Positions 8,469 through 17,186 of a stretch of 64,000 nucleotides of DNA are shown in pieces. Below the pieces are notes generated by a model. It had not been told where the DNA came from and made no database searches. It saw only the letters and a list, made by a program, of their open reading frames with translations. A program made the position numbers and the translations under genes. Numbering within the stretch: the first letter of the stretch is position 1; every line of letters starts with the position of its first letter. Source of the DNA: Variovorax sp. PAMC26660 (GTDB lineage: Bacteria > Pseudomonadota > Gammaproteobacteria > Burkholderiales > Burkholderiaceae_C); contig NZ_CP060295.1 of the NCBI RefSeq assembly GCF_014302995.1, positions 4,455,501 to 4,519,500 on the forward strand. The letters are read 5' to 3'.

Positions 8469-10460
8469 TCAGGGGTGCTGTTGCCGATCCGGTTCACCCG
8501 GGCGCGGTGGCTGGCGATGGGCTGCAGCCGCCGCAGCGGCCACGCGTTGCTGTTGCTGCTGAGCTTGCTGTTGCCGCGCTTGGGCCTGAGCCTGGGCTTG
8601 GGCCTGGTGCGCCTGCTGTTGCTGCTGTTGCACCTGACGCTGCTGCTGCATCGCCTGTTGCTGCTGTTGCTGATGCGCGGCTTGCTGCTGTGCCTGCTGC
8701 TGGCGGTGCATCTGCTCCTGCTGGGCTTGCTGTTGCTGACGGGCCTGATTCTGGGCCTGGGCCTGCTGTTGCTGCAGCGCCTGCTGGTGCTGGACCTGCT
8801 GTTGTTGCTGTTGGGCCTGTTGCTGCGCGCGTGCTTGTTGTTGCGCCTGCTGTTGCTGCTGCATCTGCTGGCGCCGCGACTGATCCTGCTGGGCCTGTTG
8901 CTGATGCTGTTGTTGCTGCCGTTGCTGGTCCTGCGCCGCCTGCTGCTGCGCGCGAGCTTGCTGTTGTTGCAAGGCCTGTTGCTGCGCTTGCGGGTTGGCG
9001 GCGCCTGGGTGTTGTTGCTGAGCCAGCAGTGCTTGTTGTGCTTGCTGCCTGTGCTGCGGGTCTTGTTGCTGCTGCTGGAAGCGGGCCTGCCGCGCCTGTT
9101 GTTGCTGCTCGCGCGTCTGTTGCTGTTGTTGCGCCTGCAACTGCTGGGCCTGTTGCTGCGAGTGTTGCTGGGCTTGCGCTTGCTGTTGGGCCTGCTGCTG
9201 CCTCAACGCCTGCTGTTGATGGGCCTGCTGCTGTTGTTGCTGAGCGAGCACAGCCTGCTGCTGTTGGCGCTGTTGCTGCTGCACTTGTTGCTGGGCCAGC
9301 AACGCCTGTTGTTGTTGCTGTTGCTGCGTAAAGGCTGGGCCCGCCGCGAAATTGGGCGCAGCTCCCGGCGGCAGGGTGCCGCGCGGACCGCCATTGTTGT
9401 TGTAGACATTGCGCACGTTGTTCACGTTGTTGACCACCGTGGTCGAGCGCGAGATGTAGGTGCTGTTGTTGTAGACCACGGCCGGTCGCGCATAAGCCGG
9501 TTGCACGTCGGGGCCCCGGCCGCGCCCTTGCCAGCGCGGCGCACCCCAGTTCATGTTCCATGAGTGCCAGCCCCAGTCGTGACGCTCCAGCGCGGCACCG
9601 ACGATCACGCCGGCACCGAATGCCAGTGCGCCCGCCGCGGCGATCTGGCCGCCGCTGTAGCCGGGCGCCACCACGACAGGCGGAGCGTAGGCATAGCCGG
9701 GGTAGATGGGTTCAGATGCGCCGTAGATCGCCTGTGGGTCGTAGCTCGGCACGTACACCACGTCGGGCTGCACCGGCTCGATGGTGATCAGTTGCGGCGG
9801 CGGCTCGATCACGGCGGGGCCCGCATACATCGGCTGCATGTCCGGTGCCGGCGCATAGTTCTGCGGCGTCGCGGCGCTCGCCACGCGCAGCTTGTCGTTG
9901 TTCTTCAGGCGGCCCGCCTTCGAGGCTCGCTGGCGCATGACCTGGATCGCGTTCATCACGTCGGTCGGGTCGTTGTAGTAGGCCTTGCCGAGCGATTCGG
10001 TCCACGGGACATTGCCGGCCATCTGGTCGAGCACGCTGCGAAAGGCGGTGAGCGACTTGACGCTCGGGTCCCAAGGTTGCTGGTTGGCCGCATCGGCGAG
10101 CGGGCCGGCCTTGAGCGTCCGGTTCTGCCCGAGCCAGTCATGGGCGGCGGTGATCTGTTCGGGGTAGGTGGCGCCTGCAAGAATCTGCGCCACCAGCTTG
10201 TCGGGGTACAGCGCGATGGGTGCGACCAGTTGGTAGAGCTGTTCGGCCGAAGGTGGCGCGTAGGCCACCGGGGTCGGGGCCGCGGGTGTCTGCGGCACCG
10301 AAGGCGGCGGGATCGACAGCGCGGGATCGGCTTCGGCAGAGGCTGCAGGCGTCGGAGGCTTGGTCTTGTCGTCGCAGCCTGGGAGTGCAATGGCGAGGGC
10401 GCCGATGCACAGCGAGATCGTCAGGAGCCGCGGGACTGTGGGGCGATGGGTTGTTGTCAT
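8469..10460 (-). CDS. DUF3300 lipoprotein with a long glutamine-rich C-terminal tail
   Basis: 663-residue exported protein. A lipoprotein signal ends in the lipobox ALPGC (Cys29). A DUF3300 domain covers roughly residues 72-185 (LVAPIALYPDKLVAQILAGA, later AYYNDPTDVMNAIQVMRQRA). A proline- and tyrosine-rich region and an Asn-rich stretch follow. From about residue 377 to 640 the protein is almost entirely glutamine with interspersed A, R, H and L, seen in the DNA as CAG/CAA repeats. The function of DUF3300 proteins is not established. It lies 151 bases downstream of the DUF3299 gene. The tail could be disordered, adhesive or wall-spanning; that is speculation. Confidence 0.85.
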   Translation of the reverse strand: MTTTHRPTVPRLLTISLCIGALAIALPGCDDKTKPPTPAASAEADPALSIPPPSVPQTPAAPTPVAYAPPSAEQLYQLVAPIALYPDKLVAQILAGATYPEQITAAHDWLGQNRTLKAGPLADAANQQPWDPSVKSLTAFRSVLDQMAGNVPWTESLGKAYYNDPTDVMNAIQVMRQRASKAGRLKNNDKLRVASAATPQNYAPAPDMQPMYAGPAVIEPPPQLITIEPVQPDVVYVPSYDPQAIYGASEPIYPGYAYAPPVVVAPGYSGGQIAAAGALAFGAGVIVGAALERHDWGWHSWNMNWGAPRWQGRGRGPDVQPAYARPAVVYNNSTYISRSTTVVNNVNNVRNVYNNNGGPRGTLPPGAAPNFAAGPAFTQQQQQQQALLAQQQVQQQQRQQQQAVLAQQQQQQAHQQQALRQQQAQQQAQAQQHSQQQAQQLQAQQQQQTREQQQQARQARFQQQQQDPQHRQQAQQALLAQQQHPGAANPQAQQQALQQQQARAQQQAAQDQQRQQQQHQQQAQQDQSRRQQMQQQQQAQQQARAQQQAQQQQQQVQHQQALQQQQAQAQNQARQQQQAQQEQMHRQQQAQQQAAHQQQQQQAMQQQRQVQQQQQQAHQAQAQAQAQARQQQAQQQQQRVAAAAAAAHRQPPRPGEPDRQQHP
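8528..9330 (-). repeat. CAG/CAA-rich low-complexity tract
   Basis: About 800 bases of nearly uninterrupted glutamine codons within the DUF3300 gene, seen on the plus strand as CTG/TTG runs. CAG and CAA are mixed, so it is an impure repeat. Length variation by slippage or recombination between strains is plausible. Confidence 0.9.
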
Positions 10461-10611
10461 CTTGGAGTTCCATGAAGGCGCCGGCGTCGTGCCCGGAACT
10501 CTTTCAACGGCGCTCGGCAGCAGGCGATGACAAAGCCTGCTTCACGGATGCAACGGTCTGTGTCGGTCGTGCGCCGCCAACCCTGTCGGCGCAGAACCAC
10601 AGACGCAAGAC

Positions 10612-11250
10612 CTACTTGGCGCCGCCCGAATACTTTGTGACGCTGGTGGCGCTCACGTGGTAACCACTCACGCCCATCATCGAATCGTTGCGCAGCGTCT
10701 GCAGCTTGCCGGTGACCCACACGGTGTCCATGGCGCGGAACTTGGCGCCCTTTTGCGGCACGACATGCAGGATCTGGTTGGCCGGCGGCGGCGGCGTGTG
10801 GATGCAGGCGCCAAAGTAGGGAACCAGCAGAAACTCGGTGACCTCGCCCTTGGCTTCTTCGAGCGGCACGATGAAGCCCGGGATCTTCACTTCGGTGCCG
10901 TTCATCGCGGGATTGGTCGGCGCGTTGTTCGAGACTTCCTGCATCTTCATCAGCAGCTCGTTGGCGCGCGGGTCGCCATCGTCGAGCGCGCTCAGGTCCA
11001 TGCCCTTGAATTCCTTGGCCGGGTCCCAGTCCTTGGGCACGAGTTCTTCCCAGGTGATCTGCCTTGGCTGGCCCGGTGTGCCCTTGGCTGCAACGGGCGG
11101 CGCGGTCTTGCCGCCCAGGGGGTTCGACGCCGTGGTGTCCTTGGGCGCGGGGTCGGCGGCCCATGTGGCCGCTGCGAGGCCGGCGCCGGCCAGCAGCATT
11201 GAAAGGCGAGTGAAAGCCTTGAGCGTGGGAATCTTCTTTGCGATGCGCAT
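10612..11250 (-). CDS. DUF3299 domain exported protein
   Basis: 212-residue protein with an N-terminal signal sequence (about residues 1-32, ending TWA-A). The mature part is a DUF3299 domain: it contains ITWEELVPKDWDP, a second block KIPGFIVPLEE, and the diagnostic PYFGACIHTPPPPANQI with a conserved Cys and His. DUF3299 proteins are often encoded beside ABC exporters and DUF2796/ZrgA-type proteins in predicted zinc operons, as here. It begins just 3 bases after the stop of the permease gene. The single Cys and nearby His could bind metal, but the role is not established; metal handling in the periplasm is inferred from the neighbourhood. Confidence 0.85.
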   Translation of the reverse strand: MRIAKKIPTLKAFTRLSMLLAGAGLAAATWAADPAPKDTTASNPLGGKTAPPVAAKGTPGQPRQITWEELVPKDWDPAKEFKGMDLSALDDGDPRANELLMKMQEVSNNAPTNPAMNGTEVKIPGFIVPLEEAKGEVTEFLLVPYFGACIHTPPPPANQILHVVPQKGAKFRAMDTVWVTGKLQTLRNDSMMGVSGYHVSATSVTKYSGGAK

Positions 11251-11253
11251 GGT

Positions 11254-12516
11254 TCAAATCCTCGGTGAGAGGCCGTCTGCCAGGGAGAGTCGATAGGCAC
11301 GGATGCCAGGCAAGAGGCTCGCCAGCCAGCCCGCGACCAGCAGGCTTGCCATCAGCAGCCATTCGTTCAGTGTAGGTTCGGAAAGGCTCAGTGTCAGTCC
11401 GAACTGCGCCTGCAGCCATGGCGAGAGCAGGGCGATGCCCAGCACCGCCATGACCAGGCCGAAGAGCACGCCCAGCACGGTGACCATCGCGCCTTCGAGT
11501 GCCAGCAGCGCCAGCACATGGCGCAGGCCCGCGCCCACCGCACGCAGCACGGCGAGTTCGCGGCGGCGCTCGTTGAGCCCGGCCATCACGACTGACACGA
11601 GTCCCGCGAGGCTCACGAGCGCGACCAGTGCCGACATCAGCAGCAGCGCGTTCTCGCCGATGCCGATCACGCTCCACAGTTCGTCGAGCGCCACGCCGGG
11701 CAGGATGGCCATGAGCGGCTCGCCGGTGTAGGTCGAGATCCAGCGCTGCACGCCGAACACGGCGGCGCGGTTCTTCAGGCCCACCAGCGCGGCCGTCACG
11801 CTCTTGGGCGTGAGGTCGAACTTGCGCACCTGCTCGGCCGGAATGTGCACGCCGGGCATCGGCGCGCCGCCCACCCATTCGAGGTGAATGGCTTCCATGG
11901 CTGCAAGGCCGATGTGCACCGTGCGATCGACCGGCGTGCCGGTGCGCGCGAGCACGCCCACCACCGTGAAGGGCTTGTCGGCATGCTCGGCCACGTTGAG
12001 TTCGCCGCTGCCATGCGCCAGCGTGATCTTCTGGCCCACGTGGTAGCCGAGCTTGTCGGCCACCTCGGCGCCCACCACCGCATCGAAGAGTTCGCTGAAG
12101 GGCTTGCCTTCGCGCATCTTCAGCAGTTGCTTGTCGCCATAGCGAAAGCGCGTGAAGTATTCGGGCGACGTCGCCAGCACCGCGAAGCCGCGGTGCGAGT
12201 CGCCGAGCGACAGCGGCACGACCCAGTCGACACCGGGATGCTCTGTCAGCGCCTGCACGCTCTTCCACGAGATGTTGTTGGTGGCCGCGCCGATGCGGAA
12301 CACCGAGTACAGCAGCAACTGCGTGGAGCCGGTGCGCGCGCCGACGATCAGGTCGGTGCCAGAGACGGACGACGCGAAGTTCTCGCGCAGCTCGGTGCGG
12401 ATGCGCTCCACGCCGAGCAGCAGGAAGGTCGACAGCGCGATCGAGAACACGGTGAGCGCGAGCGTGAAGCGGCGGTTCCAGGCGCTGCGCCAGGCAATCG
12501 AAAACAAGGCTCTCAT
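11254..12516 (-). CDS. ABC transporter permease, FtsX/MacB-like
   Basis: 420-residue inner-membrane protein with one N-terminal helix (about residues 15-38), a large periplasmic MacB-like domain, and three C-terminal helices with the FtsX domain (about 280-410; LLMSALVALVSLAGLVSVVMAG). The cytoplasmic motif ERRRELAVLRAVGA is typical of LolC/MacB-type permeases that couple to a LolD-like ATPase. Its first four bases overlap the end of the ATPase gene (ATGA), indicating translational coupling. It probably forms a homodimer with the ATPase at 12513-13259. Neighbouring ZrgA-like and DUF3299 genes suggest zinc-related transport or delivery. Confidence 0.9.
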   Translation of the reverse strand: MRALFSIAWRSAWNRRFTLALTVFSIALSTFLLLGVERIRTELRENFASSVSGTDLIVGARTGSTQLLLYSVFRIGAATNNISWKSVQALTEHPGVDWVVPLSLGDSHRGFAVLATSPEYFTRFRYGDKQLLKMREGKPFSELFDAVVGAEVADKLGYHVGQKITLAHGSGELNVAEHADKPFTVVGVLARTGTPVDRTVHIGLAAMEAIHLEWVGGAPMPGVHIPAEQVRKFDLTPKSVTAALVGLKNRAAVFGVQRWISTYTGEPLMAILPGVALDELWSVIGIGENALLLMSALVALVSLAGLVSVVMAGLNERRRELAVLRAVGAGLRHVLALLALEGAMVTVLGVLFGLVMAVLGIALLSPWLQAQFGLTLSLSEPTLNEWLLMASLLVAGWLASLLPGIRAYRLSLADGLSPRI

Positions 12517-13259
12517 GCGTCCACCGCCATTGCGCTGGTGGCGGCGCGGTTGATCTCGGGCAGCAGCACATGCCGCGCAAAGCGTTGTGCGATGCGCTGG
12601 TCATGGCTCACGAACACGAGCGCGCTGTGGTTCACCGCGCAGGCCGTCAGCAGCACGTCGAGGAAGGCTTCGCGCCGATCTTCGTCGAGTGCGGAGGTGG
12701 GCTCGTCGGCAATCACCACTTCGGGCTGGCCGATGAGTGCGCGCGCCGCAGCCACGCGCTGTTGCTGGCCGACCGAGAGCTGCAGTGCCTGGCGCTTCCA
12801 CAGGTTGCGATCCAAGCCCATCTGGCCGAGCAGGTGCTCGGCTTCTTCGCGCGAGCTGCCGTTGCGCGCGGCCTGTGCTTCGCGCCGCGCCGAGAAGCGG
12901 CAAGGCAGCAGCACGTTGTCGAGCACGCTCAGATAAGGCAGCAGGTTGAACTGCTGGAAGATGTAGCCCACGTGGGCCACGCGGCTGCGGTCGCGTTGCG
13001 TGCCCGAGAGCTTGGACCAGTCATGGCCCAGCAGCGTGACGCGGCCTTCGTCGGCCACCAGCACACCGGCCAGCAGCGACAGCAGCGTGCTCTTGCCGCA
13101 GCCGCTCGGGCCATGCAAAAACACCGATTCGCCGGCGGTGATGCGGAAGGCCTCGATGTCGATGCACGGGGTTTTCACGCCGGGCCACGAGAAGCGCAGC
13201 GCTTCGGCGGCGAGCACGACGCGCAATGGCGACGTCTCGGCCTGCAGGGGAGTGCTCAC
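12513..13259 (-). CDS. ABC transporter ATP-binding protein, LolD/MacB-like
   Basis: 248-residue cytoplasmic ATPase. Walker A is GPSGCGKS at about residues 50-57, the Q-loop is in FQQFNLLPYLSV, the signature is LSVGQQQRVAAARAL, and Walker B is VVIADEPTSALDE. The LNLL-type region after the Q-loop and the small size match the LolD/MacB/FtsE group, which partners with FtsX-type permeases. The GTG start at 13259 lies four bases after the stop of the DUF2796 gene, and the 3' end overlaps the permease gene by four bases, so the genes form one operon. It should drive the permease at 11254-12516. Confidence 0.92.
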   Translation of the reverse strand: MSTPLQAETSPLRVVLAAEALRFSWPGVKTPCIDIEAFRITAGESVFLHGPSGCGKSTLLSLLAGVLVADEGRVTLLGHDWSKLSGTQRDRSRVAHVGYIFQQFNLLPYLSVLDNVLLPCRFSARREAQAARNGSSREEAEHLLGQMGLDRNLWKRQALQLSVGQQQRVAAARALIGQPEVVIADEPTSALDEDRREAFLDVLLTACAVNHSALVFVSHDQRIAQRFARHVLLPEINRAATSAMAVDA

Positions 13260-13263
13260 AGTG

Positions 13264-13848
13264 TCACTTGCCCCAGCTCAGGCGGGCTGGCTGGGCGGCC
13301 TGTGCGCCGCTTGGGCGCTTGAGCTGGCGCTTGAACTGGCCTTGTGCGGAGGCAATCTGCGAATCGATCTGGCGCAGCCCCTTGAACACGCTGAACAGGT
13401 TCACGTCGATGAACTTCGCGGCGGCCGCGTTGGTGCAGTTGAAGGAGAAAGTGGCGTCGAGGTCGGCGTGGCCCACGGGCTCGTTCGGATCGGGGTTGCC
13501 CAGGCCGAGCGCGCCGGAGCGCAGATCCACCGGGCCGAGCTTGCAGTTGGCGGCCGGATCGATGATGAAGAGCTTGTCGGCCGCGCGCAACTGGGCCACG
13601 GCTTCCTCGACGGCCTTCTTCTCGGCATCGGTCTTCGGGGCGCGCTCGAAGCCGACGATGTTGTCGAGCGGGGAGTCCATGTCGATCACCACGGTCGGGC
13701 CGTCGACGGCCACGTCGAGCTTGAGCTGGCCGTGCACATGCGCGTGCTGCTGCTGCGCTTGCGCGGAGAGGAACGGGGCCGCCGCAAGAAACGCGGCAGC
13801 GATTGCCAGGCCGCCAGTGCGTTGCAGTTGTCGGGTCGTCAATGTCAT
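13264..13848 (-). CDS. DUF2796 / ZrgA-like periplasmic zinc-binding protein
   Basis: 194-residue exported protein with a signal sequence up to about residue 31. The mature N-terminus begins with a histidine cluster (QQHAHVHGQLKLDV), a probable metal site. The rest fits DUF2796: SPLDNIVGFERAP, then a short C-terminal beta domain with GHADLDATFSFNC. In Vibrio, ZrgA of this family belongs to a zinc uptake system with an ABC ATPase, permease and accessory proteins, and the same gene set follows here. The gene overlaps the 3' end of the sulfurtransferase gene by four bases, so its translation is probably coupled to that gene. Zinc specificity is inferred from family and context. Confidence 0.85.
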   Translation of the reverse strand: MTLTTRQLQRTGGLAIAAAFLAAAPFLSAQAQQQHAHVHGQLKLDVAVDGPTVVIDMDSPLDNIVGFERAPKTDAEKKAVEEAVAQLRAADKLFIIDPAANCKLGPVDLRSGALGLGNPDPNEPVGHADLDATFSFNCTNAAAAKFIDVNLFSVFKGLRQIDSQIASAQGQFKRQLKRPSGAQAAQPARLSWGK

Positions 13849-14753
13849 GGTTCAGCGCCTTGCCGGGTCGGCAGCCCCGGCGTGTTGCTCCATTCGCTCC
13901 AGCTGCCGGCATAGAGCGCGGTCGTCCCGAAGCCGGCGATCTGCATCGCAAGCAGGTTGGGCACGGCGCTGACGCCGCTGCCGCATTGATGGACGACGGT
14001 CGCCGGATCTCGTCCCGCGAGCAGCGACTCGAACTCGGCATGCAATTGCGATGCCGGCTTGAATTTGCCGTCGGGACCGAGGTTGTCGGCGAAGGGCCGG
14101 TTCAGGGCCCCGGGGATGTGACCGGCAATCGGGTCCAGAGGTTCCACCTCGCCACGGTAACGCGCACCGGCGCGTGCGTCGATCAGGTTCTGGTCAGGCT
14201 GGCCGAGCCGGCGCACCACGGTGTCGGTGGTGACGAGCTTCGCAATCGGCTCGCCGGGCACGAAGTTCGATTGAAAGTGCGCGGGCTCCTCGCGGCCGGT
14301 GACTTCACCGCCCGCAGCCTGCCAGGCCTGCAGGCCGCCGTCGAGCACGGCCACCGCGTCGTGGCCCATCCACTTGAGCATCCACCACAGGCGCCCGCAG
14401 TAGTTGGCGCCGTTGCGGTCGTACACCACGGCCTGCATGCCGTTGGCAAAGCCGATGCTGGAGAGCCAGGCCGCGAACTTCTCGCGGCTGGGCAGCGGAT
14501 GGCGGCCGCCCGATGCGGGCAGGCCGTCGTCCTGCGCAACCACCACCTCGCCGTGTGCGCCCGGCGCGCCATGCTTGGCGCTGAGGTCGGTGTCGAGGTT
14601 GGCGTAGAGCGCGCCCGGAATGTGCGCGGCGGCATAGTGCTGCGGGCCGGCTTCGGGTTTCATGAGCTCGAAGCTGCAGTCGAACACCATGTAAGGCGCG
14701 TCGCCCTGCTGCAGCTGCTGGAGTTGTTCGACGGAGATGAGGGTGGTGTACAT
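13845..14753 (-). CDS. sseA: 3-mercaptopyruvate-type sulfurtransferase (rhodanese)
   Basis: 302-residue protein with two rhodanese domains, the N-terminal inactive and the C-terminal catalytic. The active-site loop reads CGSGVSAV in the C-terminal half; the CG-SG-V pattern is that of 3-mercaptopyruvate sulfurtransferases rather than thiosulfate enzymes (CRKGVT). Other family signatures are DARAGARYRGEVEP and HIPGALNRPF. The start at 14753 (MYTTLISVEQLQ) is the family N-terminus; the frame is open upstream but antisense to the DMT gene. It lies 41 bases after that gene and overlaps zrgA-like DUF2796 by four bases. The enzyme is cytoplasmic and moves sulfur from 3-mercaptopyruvate to thiols or cyanide. 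Confidence 0.92.
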   Translation of the reverse strand: MYTTLISVEQLQQLQQGDAPYMVFDCSFELMKPEAGPQHYAAAHIPGALYANLDTDLSAKHGAPGAHGEVVVAQDDGLPASGGRHPLPSREKFAAWLSSIGFANGMQAVVYDRNGANYCGRLWWMLKWMGHDAVAVLDGGLQAWQAAGGEVTGREEPAHFQSNFVPGEPIAKLVTTDTVVRRLGQPDQNLIDARAGARYRGEVEPLDPIAGHIPGALNRPFADNLGPDGKFKPASQLHAEFESLLAGRDPATVVHQCGSGVSAVPNLLAMQIAGFGTTALYAGSWSEWSNTPGLPTRQGAEP

Positions 14754-14794
14754 GGCGTGTGCTCCTTCGAAATGTCGCTGTTGTTGCGCGTGGT

Positions 14795-15727
14795 TCAGTG
14801 TTCCTCGGCCGGCGCCTTGGGCACCGCCCGCTGTCGCAGCACGGTGGCCGCGATGCCGCTCACGATGATGAGCGTCATGCCGCCCCAGCCGGCGCCGTCG
14901 ATGTGATCGTTGAACACCACCACGCTGTAGAACGCCGCGAAGATGATGCCCGAGTACTGCAGGTTGGCCACCAGCAGTGTGCCGCTTTGCGTCTTGGCCG
15001 TGGCGTAGGCGCGTGTCATGCACAGTTGTCCGAGGGCGGCCAGCAGGCCGATCGGCAGCAGCCACAGCGCATGCGGCCATGTCCACGAGCCCGCACCCGA
15101 GAAGCCTGTGGCGGCCGTGGCAATGCCACCCGCCACGGCCGAGCCGACCGCGAAATAGAACACCGTGCGCAGCTCGGGCTCGCCGATGCGCGACAGTGCC
15201 ACCACCTGCATGTAGGCAAAGGCGGCCGTCACCCCCGACAGCAGGCCGAGCAGGCCCGCGAAGCCCTGGCTCGCATCCACCGAGGGCTTGAGCATCAGCA
15301 CCACGCCGGCGAAGCCCGCCAGCACCGTGAGCACCAGCGGTGCCTGCAAGGGCGGTCGGGCCACGCGGCCGTCGCGGCCGGGCACCGGCACCCAGGCCAG
15401 CAGCGCGCCACCGACGAGGAAGGCTGCGATCCACACGCTGCTCATGTAATTGAGCGTGACGGCCGTGGCCAGCGGCATGTGCGCGATGGCGTAGAACCAC
15501 GCGCCCAGCGAGATCACGCCGATGGTGCTGCGCCAGGCGTGCATGCCGGGGTACTGGGTTGCCAGCGAAACGCCGCGATTGCGTGCCAGCAGCCAGAGAA
15601 AAACGATGCCGATCAGGCCTCGTCCGAGCACCAGTTCACCGCTGTTGAACCAGGCCGAGGCGATCTTGACGACCACCCCCATGGTGGCGAACAAAAAGGC
15701 GCCGAGCACCATCCAGAGCGCTTGCAT
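14795..15727 (-). CDS. EamA/DMT family transporter
   Basis: 310-residue inner-membrane protein with about ten hydrophobic helices arranged as two EamA repeats (10-TM drug/metabolite transporter superfamily). The first repeat contains GRGLIGIVFLWLLARNRG, and the second starts near ALSRIGEPELRTVFYF. Members export amino acids or metabolites, or import them; the substrate is not predictable. It heads the sulfurtransferase/zinc-type operon, with a 41-base gap to the next gene. The family relationship is clear, the role is not. Confidence 0.9.
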   Translation of the reverse strand: MQALWMVLGAFLFATMGVVVKIASAWFNSGELVLGRGLIGIVFLWLLARNRGVSLATQYPGMHAWRSTIGVISLGAWFYAIAHMPLATAVTLNYMSSVWIAAFLVGGALLAWVPVPGRDGRVARPPLQAPLVLTVLAGFAGVVLMLKPSVDASQGFAGLLGLLSGVTAAFAYMQVVALSRIGEPELRTVFYFAVGSAVAGGIATAATGFSGAGSWTWPHALWLLPIGLLAALGQLCMTRAYATAKTQSGTLLVANLQYSGIIFAAFYSVVVFNDHIDGAGWGGMTLIIVSGIAATVLRQRAVPKAPAEEH

Positions 15728-15864
15728 TATTGGTTCTCCCCCAGGCTTCGCGCACTTCGTGTCGCTTCTCCAACCCCCTCACCGGGGGCAACACCTGCGG
15801 CCCGGCGAAGCCGGTTCCGCGGTGTTCCCCGAACACCACCCGTCGATGCGCTGTTCATTGACGG
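15728..15864. repeat. GC-rich hairpin-containing intergenic repeat-like segment
   Basis: 137 bases between the Rieske and DMT genes. It contains CCCCC-TCACC-GGGGG and a bulged stem pairing AACACC-TGCGG with CCGC-GGTGTT around a GGCGAAGCC loop. It resembles a dispersed intergenic repeat common in Comamonadaceae; that is recollection of style, not a search result. Only one copy is in the window. Confidence 0.4.
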
Positions 15865-17004
15865 TCAGGCGTTCTGCATCGCGCTGCGGTACCACTCGTG
15901 GAACTGCTGCATGCCGTCTTCCATCGGGCTCTGGTAGGGGCCGGTCTCGTTGTCGCCGCGCAGCATCAGCGCGCGGCGGCCGGCGTCCATGCGCTCGGCG
16001 ATCTCGTCGTCTTCCACGCAGGTTTCCATGTAGGCGGCCTGCTGGGCCTCGACGAATTCGCGCTCGAAGGCGACGATTTCCTCGGGGTAGAAGAACTCGA
16101 CCATGTTGAGCGTCTTGGTCGGGCTGACCGGATGCAGCGTCGATACGGTGAGCACATGCGGATACCACTCGACCATCACGTGCGGGTAGTAGGTCAGCCA
16201 GATGGCGCCGTACTTGGGCGGCTTGCCGTCGCGGTACTTGAGCAGTTGCTCCTGCCACTTCTGGTAGACCGGGCTGCCCGCGCGGCCCAGGCGGTTGGCC
16301 ACGCCCACCGTCTGCACCGAATAGTTCTGGTTGAACTCCCAGCGCAGGTCGTCGCAGGTGACGAAGCTGCCCAGACCCGGGTGGAACGGGCCCACGTGGT
16401 AGTCCTCGAGGTAGACCTCGATGAAGGTCTTCCAGTTGTAGTTGCACTCGTGCAGCTCGACCCGGTCGAGCGCGTAGCCGCTGAAATCCAGGTCGGCCTG
16501 CGGGCCGAGGCCGGCCATGTTGGCTGCCACGTCGGGCCCGGAACCGTCGGTGTTTTTCTCGAACAGAAGACCGTTCCACTCGGTGAGTGGGTAGTTGTGC
16601 AGGTTGAGGCAGGGGTCCTGGTCGAAGTGCGGGGCGCCGATCAGCGTGCCCGTGCTGCGCGGGTCGCTCGCGGCGTAGGTCCAGCGGTGCAGCGGGCAGA
16701 CGATGTTGCCGCCCGTCTTGTTGTCGAGCTGGCCCCGGCCCTGAAGGATCAACGCCTGGCGGTGCCGGCAGACGTTGGAGATCAGCTCCACGCCCTTGGG
16801 CGTGTGAACCAGCGCACGGCCCTGGTGCTCCTGCGGGAGCGTATGGAAGTTGCCCATTTCGGGCACGGCGAGGCGATGGCCGACATAGCGGGGCCCTCGC
16901 GCAAAAAGGTTTTGCATTTCGCGCGCATACAGCGCCTCGTCGAAATACGCTGAAACTGGAAGTTGGCTCGCGGCCTGCTGCAGTTGAAGACTTAAATCAG
17001 ACAT
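15865..17004 (-). CDS. Rieske non-heme iron oxygenase, alpha subunit
   Basis: 379-residue aromatic ring-hydroxylating dioxygenase-type alpha subunit. The Rieske [2Fe-2S] ligands are C79-x-H81 and C103-x2-H106 (NVCRH, then CPLHRW). The catalytic domain has the mononuclear iron motif with H-x4-H in EDYHVGPFHPG and a downstream acidic residue. The start at 17004 was chosen because MSDLSLQLQQAA is the first sensible N-terminus; the open frame upstream runs through the divergent promoter region. No reductase or ferredoxin partner is adjacent. Genes like this often stand divergent from xseB-ispA-dxs in related bacteria, as here. Substrate unknown. Confidence 0.92.
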   Translation of the reverse strand: MSDLSLQLQQAASQLPVSAYFDEALYAREMQNLFARGPRYVGHRLAVPEMGNFHTLPQEHQGRALVHTPKGVELISNVCRHRQALILQGRGQLDNKTGGNIVCPLHRWTYAASDPRSTGTLIGAPHFDQDPCLNLHNYPLTEWNGLLFEKNTDGSGPDVAANMAGLGPQADLDFSGYALDRVELHECNYNWKTFIEVYLEDYHVGPFHPGLGSFVTCDDLRWEFNQNYSVQTVGVANRLGRAGSPVYQKWQEQLLKYRDGKPPKYGAIWLTYYPHVMVEWYPHVLTVSTLHPVSPTKTLNMVEFFYPEEIVAFEREFVEAQQAAYMETCVEDDEIAERMDAGRRALMLRGDNETGPYQSPMEDGMQQFHEWYRSAMQNA

Positions 17005-17186
17005 GGAGGACCTGACCAAGCTCCCCACAGGGAGAGAAAGAGGAAGAACGGAAGGCGCCGTCTGGAAGGGTCGACGGCCCGAGAGGAGTGTTGGTGTGTC
17101 GCCAACGAGAGAAGTTCGCATTGTACCCGCGGGCCCCTGTTTTGGCCCCCGCCCTAAAATGCCCGGTTTCACCCACGTTTCGTTGC

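Noticed and set aside
8528..9330. CRISPR array or tandem repeat locus
   Set aside because: The repeat is a codon-level low-complexity tract with no spacer structure.
8475..9563. Leucine-rich plus-strand frame opposite the glutamine repeat
   Set aside because: It is simply the complement of CAG/CAA codons read as CTG/TTG; the minus-strand lipoprotein has a signal, a lipobox and a known domain.
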